A stretch of DNA of 64,000 bases, taken from the NCBI GenBank assembly GCA_026692665.1, contig JAPLOF010000015.1:62001-126000 (forward strand), given 5' to 3'. Shown here piece by piece: positions 28,014 to 36,412 of the stretch. Made by a program: the position numbers and the translations under genes. The DNA comes from Planctomycetota bacterium (lineage in GTDB: Bacteria > Planctomycetota > UBA1135 > GCA-002686595). The notes under the pieces were generated by a model that saw nothing but the letters and a program-made list of their open reading frames with translations, was not told the DNA's origin and ran no database searches. Numbering within the stretch: position 1 is the stretch's first letter; each line of letters starts with the position of its first letter.

Positions 28014-28325
28014 ACGACCGGCGCCTGCGCCGCGCCGACAGCCCTCCGCCGGAGAGCGCCCGGGTCCGATGGGTGACCCACCATGAACTCACCTGGGCTG
28101 GCGGGCCGGCGTCGGACCGCTCCCATCCGCGAGGCGTGCTTTCGGTCGGCCCCGCGCCCCGCGCCCAGGGCCTGGGGCCTGGGGCATCCCACCCGCTCCA
28201 CGTGGCTCCCGAGGCCCCGCCGGGAGCGCAGGCTCGGGCAGCCGCGCTCCTGATTTCGTGTCAAACTCATGAGGAGGTCTGCACCAGAGACTCCCTCTGC
28301 TGGGTGCCGCTGGAGTCCAACTCGC
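28014..28325. other. Gap upstream of the duplicated-domain module gene
   Basis: No gene supported. The run of GGGCCTGGGGCCTGGGGC near 28170 is a short G/C-rich direct repeat. ATGAGGAGG at 28269-28277 resembles a ribosome site but is too far from the chosen start at 28326. Confidence 0.35.
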
Positions 28326-30005
28326 ATGTCCAACCAACAACGCTCCCCCGTTCCCTCCGCGCGACGCATTGGAAGCACCGCGCTCCTCCACGTCGTAGCG
28401 CTCGCCGGCGCGGCGTTCGCCAGCGACACGCAGGTGATCATCGACGGCACGTTTGGCGCGGGCCTCGTCAGCCAGAAGATCGTCGACACGACGCCCGGCG
28501 CGAGCGCCTCGTTCACGAGCACGACCGTCGGCGGCGGTCTGCCGGGCGCGCAGCGCGAGACCTCGCACACGTTCGCGGACGGCGCGATCCTCGTCGCGCA
28601 CATCGATCCGGTGTACACGCACGAGACGACGCTGCCACTGTGCAAGCTCGACTTCAGCGCCGATCTCAGGCACGTCACCGGCCCGACCGTCGGCGGCGCC
28701 GTCAGCTACCGGCTGTGCCTCCTGCAGAGCGGTTCGTACTACAGCGGCCCCTCGATCGACGTGTTCGACTCGTTCTGGGCTACCTACGTGCAGACGGGGC
28801 TTGTCGCTTCCGACTTCGCGCTCGTCTCGGGTACGGGCCCGTCGCGCCCCGACTTCAACTGCTTCGACTACATCCAGTTCGGTTTCATCACCGCGAACTC
28901 GGCCACGGGGGGGCCGGTGACGAAGGTGAGCGGCATCGACAACTGGACGGTCACGCTGAACTTCGCGTACGCGAGCGAGGTCGACGGCGCTTTCCAGCCG
29001 TCGGACTGGACCTCGACGAAGCTCGTCGACACGACGCCACTCGGCAACGCGATGACGTCGAGCCAGACGCTGGCCTCCGGTGGTTTTCCCGGTGCGTACC
29101 GTGAGACGACACACACATGGAGCAACGGCGCGATCGTCGTCGGGCACCTCAACGCCTTCTCGTTCCACGATCCGAGCGTCGAGCCGATCTACACGATCGA
29201 CTTCCGCAGCGCCGTGAACCACGTCACGGCCACCACGGTCGGTGGCGCTGTGGGCTACCGGCTCGCGCTGGTGCAAGGCTCGGCGTGGTACTGGGGCCCG
29301 AACGTCGATGCCATCCTGAACGTCTGGGTCGGTGTGGCGCAGGACGGACTCACCTCCGGAGACTTCGACCTCCTGGCCGGCAGCGGACCGCCGCACCCCG
29401 ACTTCACGAACAGCGGCTCTCTGATCCAGTTCGGGTACGCCACCGCGAACAGCGCCAACGGAGGACCGGTGACGAAGATCCTCGGCGTCGACAGCTGGCT
29501 CGTGAGAATCAAGCTCGCGCCGCCCTGCAGCGGGACTCTCGGCGCTTCGGGTTGCTTCGGGAACGATCCGGGCTCTCCCTGTCCGTGCTTCCCCGCCGTG
29601 CCGCCCGGCGCGAGCGGCCGCGGCTGCCCGAACTCGATCGAGCCGCGCGGCGCGCAGCTCCTGGCGTTCGGCACCGCTTCGCTCGCGGCGGACGACGTCG
29701 TGCTGCAGGCAGCCGGCATGCCGAACTCGTCATGCCTCTACTTCCAGGGTGCTGCGTTCGCGCCCGTGGTGTTCGGCGACGGACGGCGCTGCGCGAGCGG
29801 CTCGACGATCCGCCTGGGGACGAAGGTGAACATCTGCAACGCGTCGCAGTACCCCGCCGCGCCCGACCCGCCGATCTCGGTCCAAGGGATGATCAGCGCT
29901 CCGGGGATCCGGAACTACCAGGTGTGGTACCGGAATTCGGCGGCGTTCTGCACGAGCGCCACGTTCAACCTCACGAACTCGATCTCGATCAACTGGGCGC
30001 CCTGA
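28326..30005 (+). CDS. Secreted protein with two internal repeats and WYRN module
   Basis: This encodes 559 residues: signal peptide (ends AAFASD), two homologous units of about 185 residues each, and the module (about 408-559). Unit 1 and unit 2 align through KIVDTTPG / KLVDTTPL, GGLPGAQRETSHTFADGAI / GGFPGAYRETTHTWSNGAI, TVGGAVSYRLCLLQ / TVGGAVGYRLALVQ and FITANSATGGPVTKV / YATANSANGGPVTKI. I know no named family for the repeat. The module keeps six Cys but has CFGNDPGS in place of C-x-GDG, plus three extra Cys. The ATG at 28326 is chosen to begin the signal peptide. Its 3' flank matches that of the gene at 25591. Confidence 0.8.
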   Translation: MSNQQRSPVPSARRIGSTALLHVVALAGAAFASDTQVIIDGTFGAGLVSQKIVDTTPGASASFTSTTVGGGLPGAQRETSHTFADGAILVAHIDPVYTHETTLPLCKLDFSADLRHVTGPTVGGAVSYRLCLLQSGSYYSGPSIDVFDSFWATYVQTGLVASDFALVSGTGPSRPDFNCFDYIQFGFITANSATGGPVTKVSGIDNWTVTLNFAYASEVDGAFQPSDWTSTKLVDTTPLGNAMTSSQTLASGGFPGAYRETTHTWSNGAIVVGHLNAFSFHDPSVEPIYTIDFRSAVNHVTATTVGGAVGYRLALVQGSAWYWGPNVDAILNVWVGVAQDGLTSGDFDLLAGSGPPHPDFTNSGSLIQFGYATANSANGGPVTKILGVDSWLVRIKLAPPCSGTLGASGCFGNDPGSPCPCFPAVPPGASGRGCPNSIEPRGAQLLAFGTASLAADDVVLQAAGMPNSSCLYFQGAAFAPVVFGDGRRCASGSTIRLGTKVNICNASQYPAAPDPPISVQGMISAPGIRNYQVWYRNSAAFCTSATFNLTNSISINWAP

Positions 30006-30064
30006 CATGGATGGACCTGTCAACCCCCGTTGACGGGTTCGCTCGCTGAATCGTGTTCGATGCC
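30003..30064 (+). repeat. Conserved 3' flank, copy b
   Basis: This matches 26503-26565 from the stop codon onward. It contains the perfect hairpin GTCAAC-CCCC-GTTGAC. The rest of the gap to 30362 holds no gene. Confidence 0.7.
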
Positions 30065-30362
30065 TGGTGCACATCGGCGCGCCGGGCCATCGAGGACTGC
30101 CACGTTGGGGTGTCACCTCCAATCGGCATCGCAGCCTTTTCCGTGACCCAGGCCTCAGGACTCGCCGACTCCTGCACGTCGCATGCATCCCTGGTCACGG
30201 TTCTGCGCCGTGCTCTGCGCCGACGGGCTCAGCCGCCACCGACGGAACGACCGCTCCCCACTCCGCGCGTCACGAATGCCTGTTCGCCCCCGCCGCGTTC
30301 CATCTCCCGCAGCGAGGGCGAATCGGCCTCGAATCCCCGGCACGAGTGCCCCCTGCGGAAGT

Positions 30363-30383
30363 CGAGGGACGGACTGTCCCTCG
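30363..30383 (-). terminator. Candidate terminator for the gene at 30409
   Basis: A perfect 8-bp stem (CGAGGGAC / GTCCCTCG) with a GGACT loop, about 25 bases downstream of the minus-strand stop at 30409. Confidence 0.5.
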
Positions 30384-30408
30384 GCCCTCCCCGGGACTCG
30401 TGCTCCCA

Positions 30409-31722
30409 TCAGGGCGTGTAGACGTTTGCGACCATGCGCGTCACGTTGGGATTCGTCGTCGGCGCGGGCCAGACAGCCGACACCGCGAGGGAACCGGCCG
30501 CGATCGGCATCGTGGTGTTCCACCAGCAGGAGCCGATCGTGAAGACGGTCGACGATCCACGCATGGGTCCCACATCCGCGTGGGCGGCGAACGTGTTGTT
30601 GTCGGTCCAGGTGACCGCAGCGACCGATCCGTCGCGTGCGACGGACGCGATCGGCCAGCTCGCGTCCTGGTCGGGGGTCGACAGGACCGTGACCGGCCCC
30701 CATGCGCCGGCCGCGGGAAGGACGCGCTTCGAGACCGTTCCGTAGTTGCCGGCGTCGAGCTTCTGCCACGCAGCCAGGATGTTCCCCCGCGCGTCCATGG
30801 AGAACGCGGGGTAGTAGGCGTTGTCGCCCGGGGGAGAGACCGCCTGCGGTGCTCCCCAGGTGCCGGCAGCGGCCTTCCTCGCGACCATCATCCGGTTCCC
30901 GTCGAGGTAACCGAACGCCGCGTTGCCGGCGTCATCGATCCCGGGCTTCGGGTTCCAGGTCGCGAGCCCCAGACCGGACGAGATCGCGTGCGCCACGCCC
31001 CAGCGGGAGCGAGACGGAGCAGCGCGGTACGAGACGCCGATCGCGGAGGGGCCGCCCCCACCGACCGGAGTCTCCTGCCAGACGGCGAGGGCCGCTCCGG
31101 CTCCATTCACGACGAGGTCGGGCAGGCTGGCGCTCGTGTTCGGAGGGTTCAGGACGATGGACGGAGTCCAGACTCCCTGCGGATTGCGCATGGCCGTCTT
31201 GACCGCTCCGCCCTGGCCCCACAGCACCGTCACCGATCCGTTGTCCGCGACACCGAGCCGCGAATCGAAGACGTAGGCGCCGGACACCAGCGTGGCCGGA
31301 GTCGAGAACGCTCCGCCGACGGGCCGCACGGACACGACGAACTTCTGCGGGATGAACTCCTGGCCGGGGACGATCCACGAGACGGCGACGACCCCGCTGG
31401 AGCCGATCGCGATCTGCGGCGAGAAGCCGGTCGTCCCGGCGGGGAGGATCGACACGGCGGCGGTCCAGCTCGCGCCCGGGTCGTGCTCGGAGAACGCCAC
31501 CCCCATCGCGGGAGAGGTCCACGCCGCGACCGCGTGGCCCAGCGGATCGCAGGCGACGACGGGGACATCCGGTGGACTCGAGGACACCATCGTGGGCTCG
31601 AGGATCTGGACGCCGGACCACGTCCCCACGGCGGAGGACTGGGCCTGGGCCAGCAGCGTCAAGGCCACGACCGCGATCGTGGGAAACGCCAGGTGCAGGC
31701 TGCCTTGGGTGAATCGTCTCAT
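30409..31722 (-). CDS. Secreted beta-propeller-like repeat protein (no WYRN module)
   Basis: This encodes 437 residues: signal peptide (MRRFTQGSLHLAFPTIAVVA..., cut near LLAQAQS), then repeats with the pattern GVVAVSWIVPG, GAALAVWQETP, GNAAFGYLDGN, GNILAAWQKLDAG and GSVAAVTWTDNN. The repeated Trp-ended strands about 50 residues apart suggest a six- or seven-bladed propeller similar to sialidase/BNR or WD-like folds, without the Asp-box motif. It lacks the C-terminal module of its neighbours, ending NVYTP. It is monocistronic with a hairpin downstream. Function unknown. Confidence 0.72.
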   Translation of the reverse strand: MRRFTQGSLHLAFPTIAVVALTLLAQAQSSAVGTWSGVQILEPTMVSSSPPDVPVVACDPLGHAVAAWTSPAMGVAFSEHDPGASWTAAVSILPAGTTGFSPQIAIGSSGVVAVSWIVPGQEFIPQKFVVSVRPVGGAFSTPATLVSGAYVFDSRLGVADNGSVTVLWGQGGAVKTAMRNPQGVWTPSIVLNPPNTSASLPDLVVNGAGAALAVWQETPVGGGGPSAIGVSYRAAPSRSRWGVAHAISSGLGLATWNPKPGIDDAGNAAFGYLDGNRMMVARKAAAGTWGAPQAVSPPGDNAYYPAFSMDARGNILAAWQKLDAGNYGTVSKRVLPAAGAWGPVTVLSTPDQDASWPIASVARDGSVAAVTWTDNNTFAAHADVGPMRGSSTVFTIGSCWWNTTMPIAAGSLAVSAVWPAPTTNPNVTRMVANVYTP

Positions 31723-32234
31723 GGAATCGCTCTCGGTTCTGAGAGGTTTCCGCGCGCGCGCTGCGTCGGCGCGGGCTCTCCGGGCGGACATCGGTTCGGA
31801 ACCGCCAGGATGCCGACGGGCAGGCCGCGATCGCTCGCGGCGGCATCCTGGAACGGAGGCGAAATCCCCGAGATCAGCGTTCGGTCATGAGGTGATCGAG
31901 TTCGATTCGAGCGTGGGCTCGGAGACTTCACCCCCTTTCTACGACGATCGTCGCGCGCCAGCGCCGTGACCTTGTGCGTAGTCGAGGCCCATCGATGGCG
32001 CATTCCTGAGCGCATACCGTCGCGCTGCCCGAAGGGCCCTGCTGGTGAGGCGGATCCTGCAGGTGGCACGGGGCGGTCGGGGCTCGCGATCCAGCGCTCC
32101 TACGCCACGCGGCGCCCAGGGAGGTGCGCTTGAGCTCCGGCCGGGCGCCGGAGGTCACGGCAGAGGAGCACAGGTTCCATCGCTGCACGGGCAGGGTCGA
32201 CGAGCGTGGGGTGCCAACTCGCTCACCTGGAAAG
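31723..32234. other. Gap, no gene seen
   Basis: I see no protein-like frame, clear hairpin or transposase homology. It carries the upstream region of the 30409 gene and the downstream region of the small membrane-protein pair. Confidence 0.4.
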
Positions 32235-32372
32235 TCAGCGGCGATCGCCTTCGTGCGGCGTGGCCTTGCCGCCGGCGGAACGGAAGTAGCGCACCGTCAC
32301 GAACAAGCCACTTCCGAGCAAGGACACCACGAAGAGGCCGAAGGCGAAGATGATCGCGTCGGACGTACTCAC
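32235..32372 (-). CDS. Tiny single-span membrane protein, second of a pair
   Basis: This encodes 45 residues starting at GTG 32370-32372, one base after the stop of the upstream small gene. After VSTSDA it has one strong membrane segment (IIFAFGLFVVSLLGSGLFV) and a basic, Gly/Lys-rich tail. Length and layout recall small subunits of respiratory or transport complexes, but there is no family signature. The tight spacing with its partner argues that it is real. Confidence 0.6.
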   Translation of the reverse strand: MSTSDAIIFAFGLFVVSLLGSGLFVTVRYFRSAGGKATPHEGDRR

Positions 32373-32373
32373 T

Positions 32374-32556
32374 TCAGCGACCTCCGGACTTGAGCTTGAA
32401 GTAGTTGCCCAACGCCAGGATCGAGGGCACCCAGACGCCCACGAAGATGCCGGCCTGCTTGTCCATCGCGACCACGAACCCGAACCACAAGCTGATCGAG
32501 AACAGGAAGGAGACGAACGCGGCTCCAAGGATGAGCAGATCGGATCGATTCAACAT
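32374..32556 (-). CDS. Small two-span membrane protein, first of a pair
   Basis: This encodes 60 residues with two hydrophobic segments (LLILGAAFVSFLFSISLWF and IFVGVWVPSILALGNYF) linked by a short charged turn (AMDKQAG). The ATG at 32554-32556 is the only start giving a coherent product; a longer frame is Arg/Pro-rich and not protein-like. It is probably co-translated with the 45-residue protein downstream. The family is not recognised. Confidence 0.6.
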   Translation of the reverse strand: MLNRSDLLILGAAFVSFLFSISLWFGFVVAMDKQAGIFVGVWVPSILALGNYFKLKSGGR

Positions 32557-32859
32557 ATGGATGTACTCGTCCCCTCGAAACCTGGCACTGGATCGGGCTT
32601 CGAACGGGGGCTCGATGCGGATGCGGCAACCAGGGGAAGATCCTGGGCTTTCCGGCTTCGAGCACCCGCCGACCCAGTTCCAAGGGAAGTTCGACAGGGC
32701 CTCGCTCCTGTCGAGATCGGTCGTCACGCGGCGGAACGGCCCGCGCTCGCGAGGTCGTGGTAGGATTTCACGCTAGTCCTGCGCGGCACGGCGAGTCGAT
32801 CGCGCAGCAAGCCCCCTCCACGCAGCCAAGAGCCGCCACAAGCAGGGCCCGCCCACCGC
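32557..32859. other. Divergent intergenic region
   Basis: It lies between the minus-strand small-protein pair and the plus-strand FG-GAP gene and so should carry both promoters. TAGGAT at 32761-32766 is a possible -10 box for the FG-GAP gene; the matching -35 box is weak. Confidence 0.35.
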
Positions 32860-34461
32860 ATGTCACCGATCACGACCATCGCAGCTCTCCTTGTCGCGGC
32901 TCCCGCGGTCGCGCAGCAGTTCCAGCTCGTACCCGGCTCGCTTTCGGGGTCGGCGCAGACGTGGACCGAGAGCGTCGAGTGCGCCGACGTCGATCGCGAC
33001 GGAGATCTCGACGCGTTCTTCGCCAACGGGGGTGGATTCTCGAGCGCTTCGGCGATCGCGTACCAACACCAGCTCTCGATCAACCAGGGAGGCCTCACGT
33101 TCGCGGATGAGAGCCTCGCGCGCCTCGGCGCGCACGTGACCTGCTCGAAGCGCGTCGTCACGGGCGACATCGACGGCGACGGCTGGGTCGACGCGATGTT
33201 CCTGAACTGCTTCGACGGATCGCTGCCCTCTCTCTACAGGAATCGCGGCGCCGCACAGCCGGGTCACTTCGCTTTCGAAGGGGCGCAGCGCGGGTTCACG
33301 GAAGCGCTCGACTCGTACGCGGGCCAGTTCGGCGACATCGACGACGACGGCGACCTCGACGTCGTGATCAGCGACTCGACGACCTTCTGGAGCCAGCTGG
33401 ACTCCATCCCCGCGGTCTTCGGGCATCCACGCCTCTACAGGAACGATGGGCAGGGCTTCTTCGCGGAGGTCGTCGGTCCCGCGTGGGCGCCGGTGGACTC
33501 GACGGGCACGCACGACGTCCAGATCGTCGACATCGACGGTGACTACGACGCGGACGTGCTCGCGAGCAACGTCAGCCTGGGCGTGAAGAAGTTCTACCTG
33601 ATGCTCAACGATGGCTCGGGCAACTTCACCGACGCCGACTCGCTCCTGCCCGCGGCGGGCGCGAACGTATGGGAGTCGGAAGTCGCGGACCTCGATGGCG
33701 ATCGCGACACGGACCTCTTCGTCCTCGGTGTCACGGACGGCCCATCCCCCCAGTTCTGGCTGGGACGTCACGGGGCGTTCCGCAACGACGTGCTCCGCAC
33801 CGGCTCGTTCGGCTTCTCGCCGACATCGGCGAGCGGAGGGACCGACATCAACGAGGTCGTTCTCTTCGATTACGACGTCGATGGAGACCTCGACGCGTTC
33901 ATCAGCACACTCGGCGTGCCGGCGAACCAAGTGCAGCAGAACCAGGGCGGCCTCCAGTTCCAGATCACGCCCGGCGTGCTGCCTCCCGGGCTCGATGTCC
34001 AGAATCCGACTCTGGACGCGACGGCGGCGGACCTCGACGGAGATGGTGACTACGACTATCTGTCGGTGCAGGGCGAGTACGCGGGTGCCGACTGGAGGAA
34101 CACCCTCTTCGAGAATCTCGGTCCGCGCGACACGCTTGCGCCGGTGATCACGCGCTGGGAACGCCTGGCGGGGCCGCGCTCCCCGAGTGGGCCGTGGGTC
34201 GTTCACGCGCAAGTTCGCGACCAGGTCGTCGACGACGGCAAGGACTGGGTGACGGCGAGCGCGCGGTACGCGGTGCGCACTCCCGACGGCGCGTGGCACC
34301 CCGCGCGCATCGACGGCCTCTCGGTCGCGTCCGGGCTGCGACGCTTCGAGCTCCCCGACACCGCGTCCGGGCAGGGTGTGGCCCTCGTGTACGCGCTGCA
34401 CTTCGTCGACGCGGCGGGGAATCGATCGAACACGCGTCGTCACATGGTCGTGTTGCAGTAG
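32860..34461 (+). CDS. Secreted seven-repeat FG-GAP/VCBS protein
   Basis: This encodes 533 residues: signal peptide (MSPITTIAALLVAAPAVAQQ), then seven DxDxDGDxD-type calcium-binding loops (ADVDRDGDLD, GDIDGDGWVD, GDIDDDGDLD, VDIDGDYDAD, ADLDGDRDTD, FDYDVDGDLD, ADLDGDGDYD). Seven repeats fit one seven-bladed propeller of the integrin-alpha type. The C-terminal about 120 residues form a beta-sandwich-like domain ending HMVVLQ; this is not the WYRN module. A gliding, adhesion or carbohydrate-binding role is plausible. It is monocistronic and converges on the SDR gene. Confidence 0.85.
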   Translation: MSPITTIAALLVAAPAVAQQFQLVPGSLSGSAQTWTESVECADVDRDGDLDAFFANGGGFSSASAIAYQHQLSINQGGLTFADESLARLGAHVTCSKRVVTGDIDGDGWVDAMFLNCFDGSLPSLYRNRGAAQPGHFAFEGAQRGFTEALDSYAGQFGDIDDDGDLDVVISDSTTFWSQLDSIPAVFGHPRLYRNDGQGFFAEVVGPAWAPVDSTGTHDVQIVDIDGDYDADVLASNVSLGVKKFYLMLNDGSGNFTDADSLLPAAGANVWESEVADLDGDRDTDLFVLGVTDGPSPQFWLGRHGAFRNDVLRTGSFGFSPTSASGGTDINEVVLFDYDVDGDLDAFISTLGVPANQVQQNQGGLQFQITPGVLPPGLDVQNPTLDATAADLDGDGDYDYLSVQGEYAGADWRNTLFENLGPRDTLAPVITRWERLAGPRSPSGPWVVHAQVRDQVVDDGKDWVTASARYAVRTPDGAWHPARIDGLSVASGLRRFELPDTASGQGVALVYALHFVDAAGNRSNTRRHMVVLQ

Positions 34462-34682
34462 ATCGACCGCGGAGGCTTGGCTGGCGGTTCCGGCTGACAC
34501 CGAGCACCGGCGACATGGAGGTCGCGCACGCCTCCGCGCTCCCCGATGAGTGCGGCTCGCACGGATTCCCGCGCATGTGGACCTGGATTGGTTGAGAGCA
34601 GGCCGAGCTCGACGGAGTCCGTCTCCGTCGATCGTTGGCGTCGCGCCGTGACGACGACTGCGCCGCGGGACCGACCCGGAAC

Positions 34683-35588
34683 TCACGCGCCAGAGCGCGG
34701 AACCACCAGCGTGGCAAAGGCCCTCAGGCCCATGGCGTCCACCGCGCCCTCCTCTTGACGCTCGGCGCCCGCGTTCAGGTCGCGCACGCCGAAGTCGACG
34801 CCGACCACGCTGCGGAACGGACGCGTGCCCGCGCGCATCTCCACGAGCTCCACGAGCCGGTCGACGACGAGCTTGGGATCGGTCGGCACCGCGGGATCCT
34901 GGAACAGGCCCTCGAAGGCGCCGCCCATCCCTTCCAGGGTCTGGTGCACGACCGCCGGGTAGGCCTTGCCCCGTCCGTCCAGGTCCGCGGGGTGAGGGCT
35001 GCGCGGGAACAGCTCGGTGGTGAACGGACCGGGCTCGACGACGACCACGTCGACGCCCGAGGACGCGAGCTCCATCCGGAGCGCCATCGAGTAGCCCTCG
35101 ACGGCCCACTTGCTCGCGTGGTAGACGCCGAAGAACGGGATGGCGATGCGGCCCGCGATCGAGCTCACGTTCACGACGAGCCCCGTCGCGCGCTTGCGCG
35201 TCGCGGGCAGGAACGCACGGTTCACGCGGTGGATGCCGACGACGTTGACGTCGAGCTGCGCGGCGAGCTCTTCCGCGCTGAACGCCTCGGTGATGCCGAC
35301 GTACATCTGACCGGCGTTGTTGACGACCACGTCCGGCGCGCCGGACTCCGCCAGCACGATCGCGGCCGCGGAGTCCACGGAGCTGGTCGAGGTCATGTCC
35401 ATCTCCAGCACGCGGAGGTCGATCTTCTCGGCCTTGGCCAGCGCGCGGAGCTCGCGCGCGACGGCGGCATTCTTGCCGTCGACCCCGCGCATGGTCGCGT
35501 ACACGCGATCGCCCTTGCGCGCGAGACGCTCGGACACCTGGCGGCCGAATCCGGTGCTGCATCCGGTGACGACGACAGTTCGGTTCAT
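34683..35588 (-). CDS. Short-chain dehydrogenase/reductase (SDR)
   Basis: This is a 301-residue cytoplasmic classical SDR. The cofactor motif TGCSTGFG is at 8-15, NNAG at 90-93 and catalytic Tyr156/Lys160 in YHASK, with Ser at 142-143 (VSS). An Arg in the ATMRG segment after strand 2 suggests NADPH preference. It resembles the 'SDR family oxidoreductase' group with a C-terminal extension (about 250-301) that acts on hydroxysteroid- or retinol-like substrates, but the substrate cannot be read from sequence. The ATG at 35586-35588 starts directly at the Rossmann strand. It is monocistronic. Confidence 0.9.
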   Translation of the reverse strand: MNRTVVVTGCSTGFGRQVSERLARKGDRVYATMRGVDGKNAAVARELRALAKAEKIDLRVLEMDMTSTSSVDSAAAIVLAESGAPDVVVNNAGQMYVGITEAFSAEELAAQLDVNVVGIHRVNRAFLPATRKRATGLVVNVSSIAGRIAIPFFGVYHASKWAVEGYSMALRMELASSGVDVVVVEPGPFTTELFPRSPHPADLDGRGKAYPAVVHQTLEGMGGAFEGLFQDPAVPTDPKLVVDRLVELVEMRAGTRPFRSVVGVDFGVRDLNAGAERQEEGAVDAMGLRAFATLVVPRSGA

Positions 35589-35736
35589 CCTGGCTTCCTG
35601 AGTGTGGCTGGGGTTCGGGTCGGTGATTCTCGAACCCCACAGGATAGGAACTGCGGCCGCGTTCCGCAGGTGCGATCTGGTCATCGGTGCAGCGCGGCTC
35701 GACGCACCAAGTCCGGCGGGAGCACGCCGCGACCTT

Positions 35737-36327
35737 TCACCGCACGCCGGACCTCAAGGTCTCGGCATGCTCGACGTCCGCCAGCGCCTCGTCGGTGCGA
35801 CCCAGGCTCATCAAGGCTCGGGCACGGAGCGAGTAGGCCTCCCGCACCTCCGGATCGTGCGGACGCCAGCACTCGATCGCGCGCGTGAGATCGGCGAGCG
35901 CCTCGGGACTGCGCCCCCAATCGAGATGGGCTCCTCCGCGATGCTCGTACGCCTTGTAGTGCCGTGGATCGAGTTCGATGGCGCGCGTGAACGCCGCGAC
36001 CGCTTCGTCGTCGCGCCCGACTTGTCGCAGCAGATAGCCACGCTCGTAGTGCGACCAGGGATCACCAGGCTCGAGCTCGACGGCCCGATCGACCGCCAGG
36101 AGCGCTGCGTCGAACTCCCACAGCAGCACGAGGCAACGCGTGCGCTCGCGCCACCCGAATGCACGGTCGGGATCGACCTCGATCGCCCGATCGGCGAGAG
36201 CCAGTGCTTCTTGCACGCGCTCCTGGGCAACGAGCCCCTCGATCTCGACGCGCAGTGCTTCCTCGCGGTTCGATCCCGTCGCGCCGCACCCGGCGACGAC
36301 AAGCAGGATGGACGTGAGTGCCCGCAT
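35737..36327 (-). CDS. TPR lipoprotein
   Basis: This encodes 196 residues. The leader MRALTSILLVVAGC gives a lipobox with the acylated Cys near position 14, so the protein is membrane-tethered outside the cytoplasm. It is followed by about four tetratricopeptide repeats (EALALADRAIEVDPDRAFGW, ALLAVDRAVELEPGDPWSH, AVAAFTRAIELDPRHYKAY, ALADLTRAIECW). TPRs mediate protein-protein contact. Its start is 85 bases from the stop of the serine-hydrolase lipoprotein gene on the same strand, so the two may be one transcript. Confidence 0.83.
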   Translation of the reverse strand: MRALTSILLVVAGCGATGSNREEALRVEIEGLVAQERVQEALALADRAIEVDPDRAFGWRERTRCLVLLWEFDAALLAVDRAVELEPGDPWSHYERGYLLRQVGRDDEAVAAFTRAIELDPRHYKAYEHRGGAHLDWGRSPEALADLTRAIECWRPHDPEVREAYSLRARALMSLGRTDEALADVEHAETLRSGVR

Positions 36328-36412
36328 CTCGATCCTCCTATCGCCCACGCGTGGATCCGGGTACCGAGATTCGGGCGGCAGGCACGAAACCAGGGGTCCG
36401 GCCGCCACTCTC

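Noticed and set aside
28170..28200. Short GGGCCTGGGGCC repeats as a regulatory element
   Set aside because: Low-complexity G/C runs are common in this sequence and show no wider pattern.
32863..35640. Over 900-codon minus-strand open frame opposite the FG-GAP gene and into the SDR region
   Set aside because: No motif; the plus strand encodes regular calcium-loop repeats and the minus strand a proper SDR in another frame.
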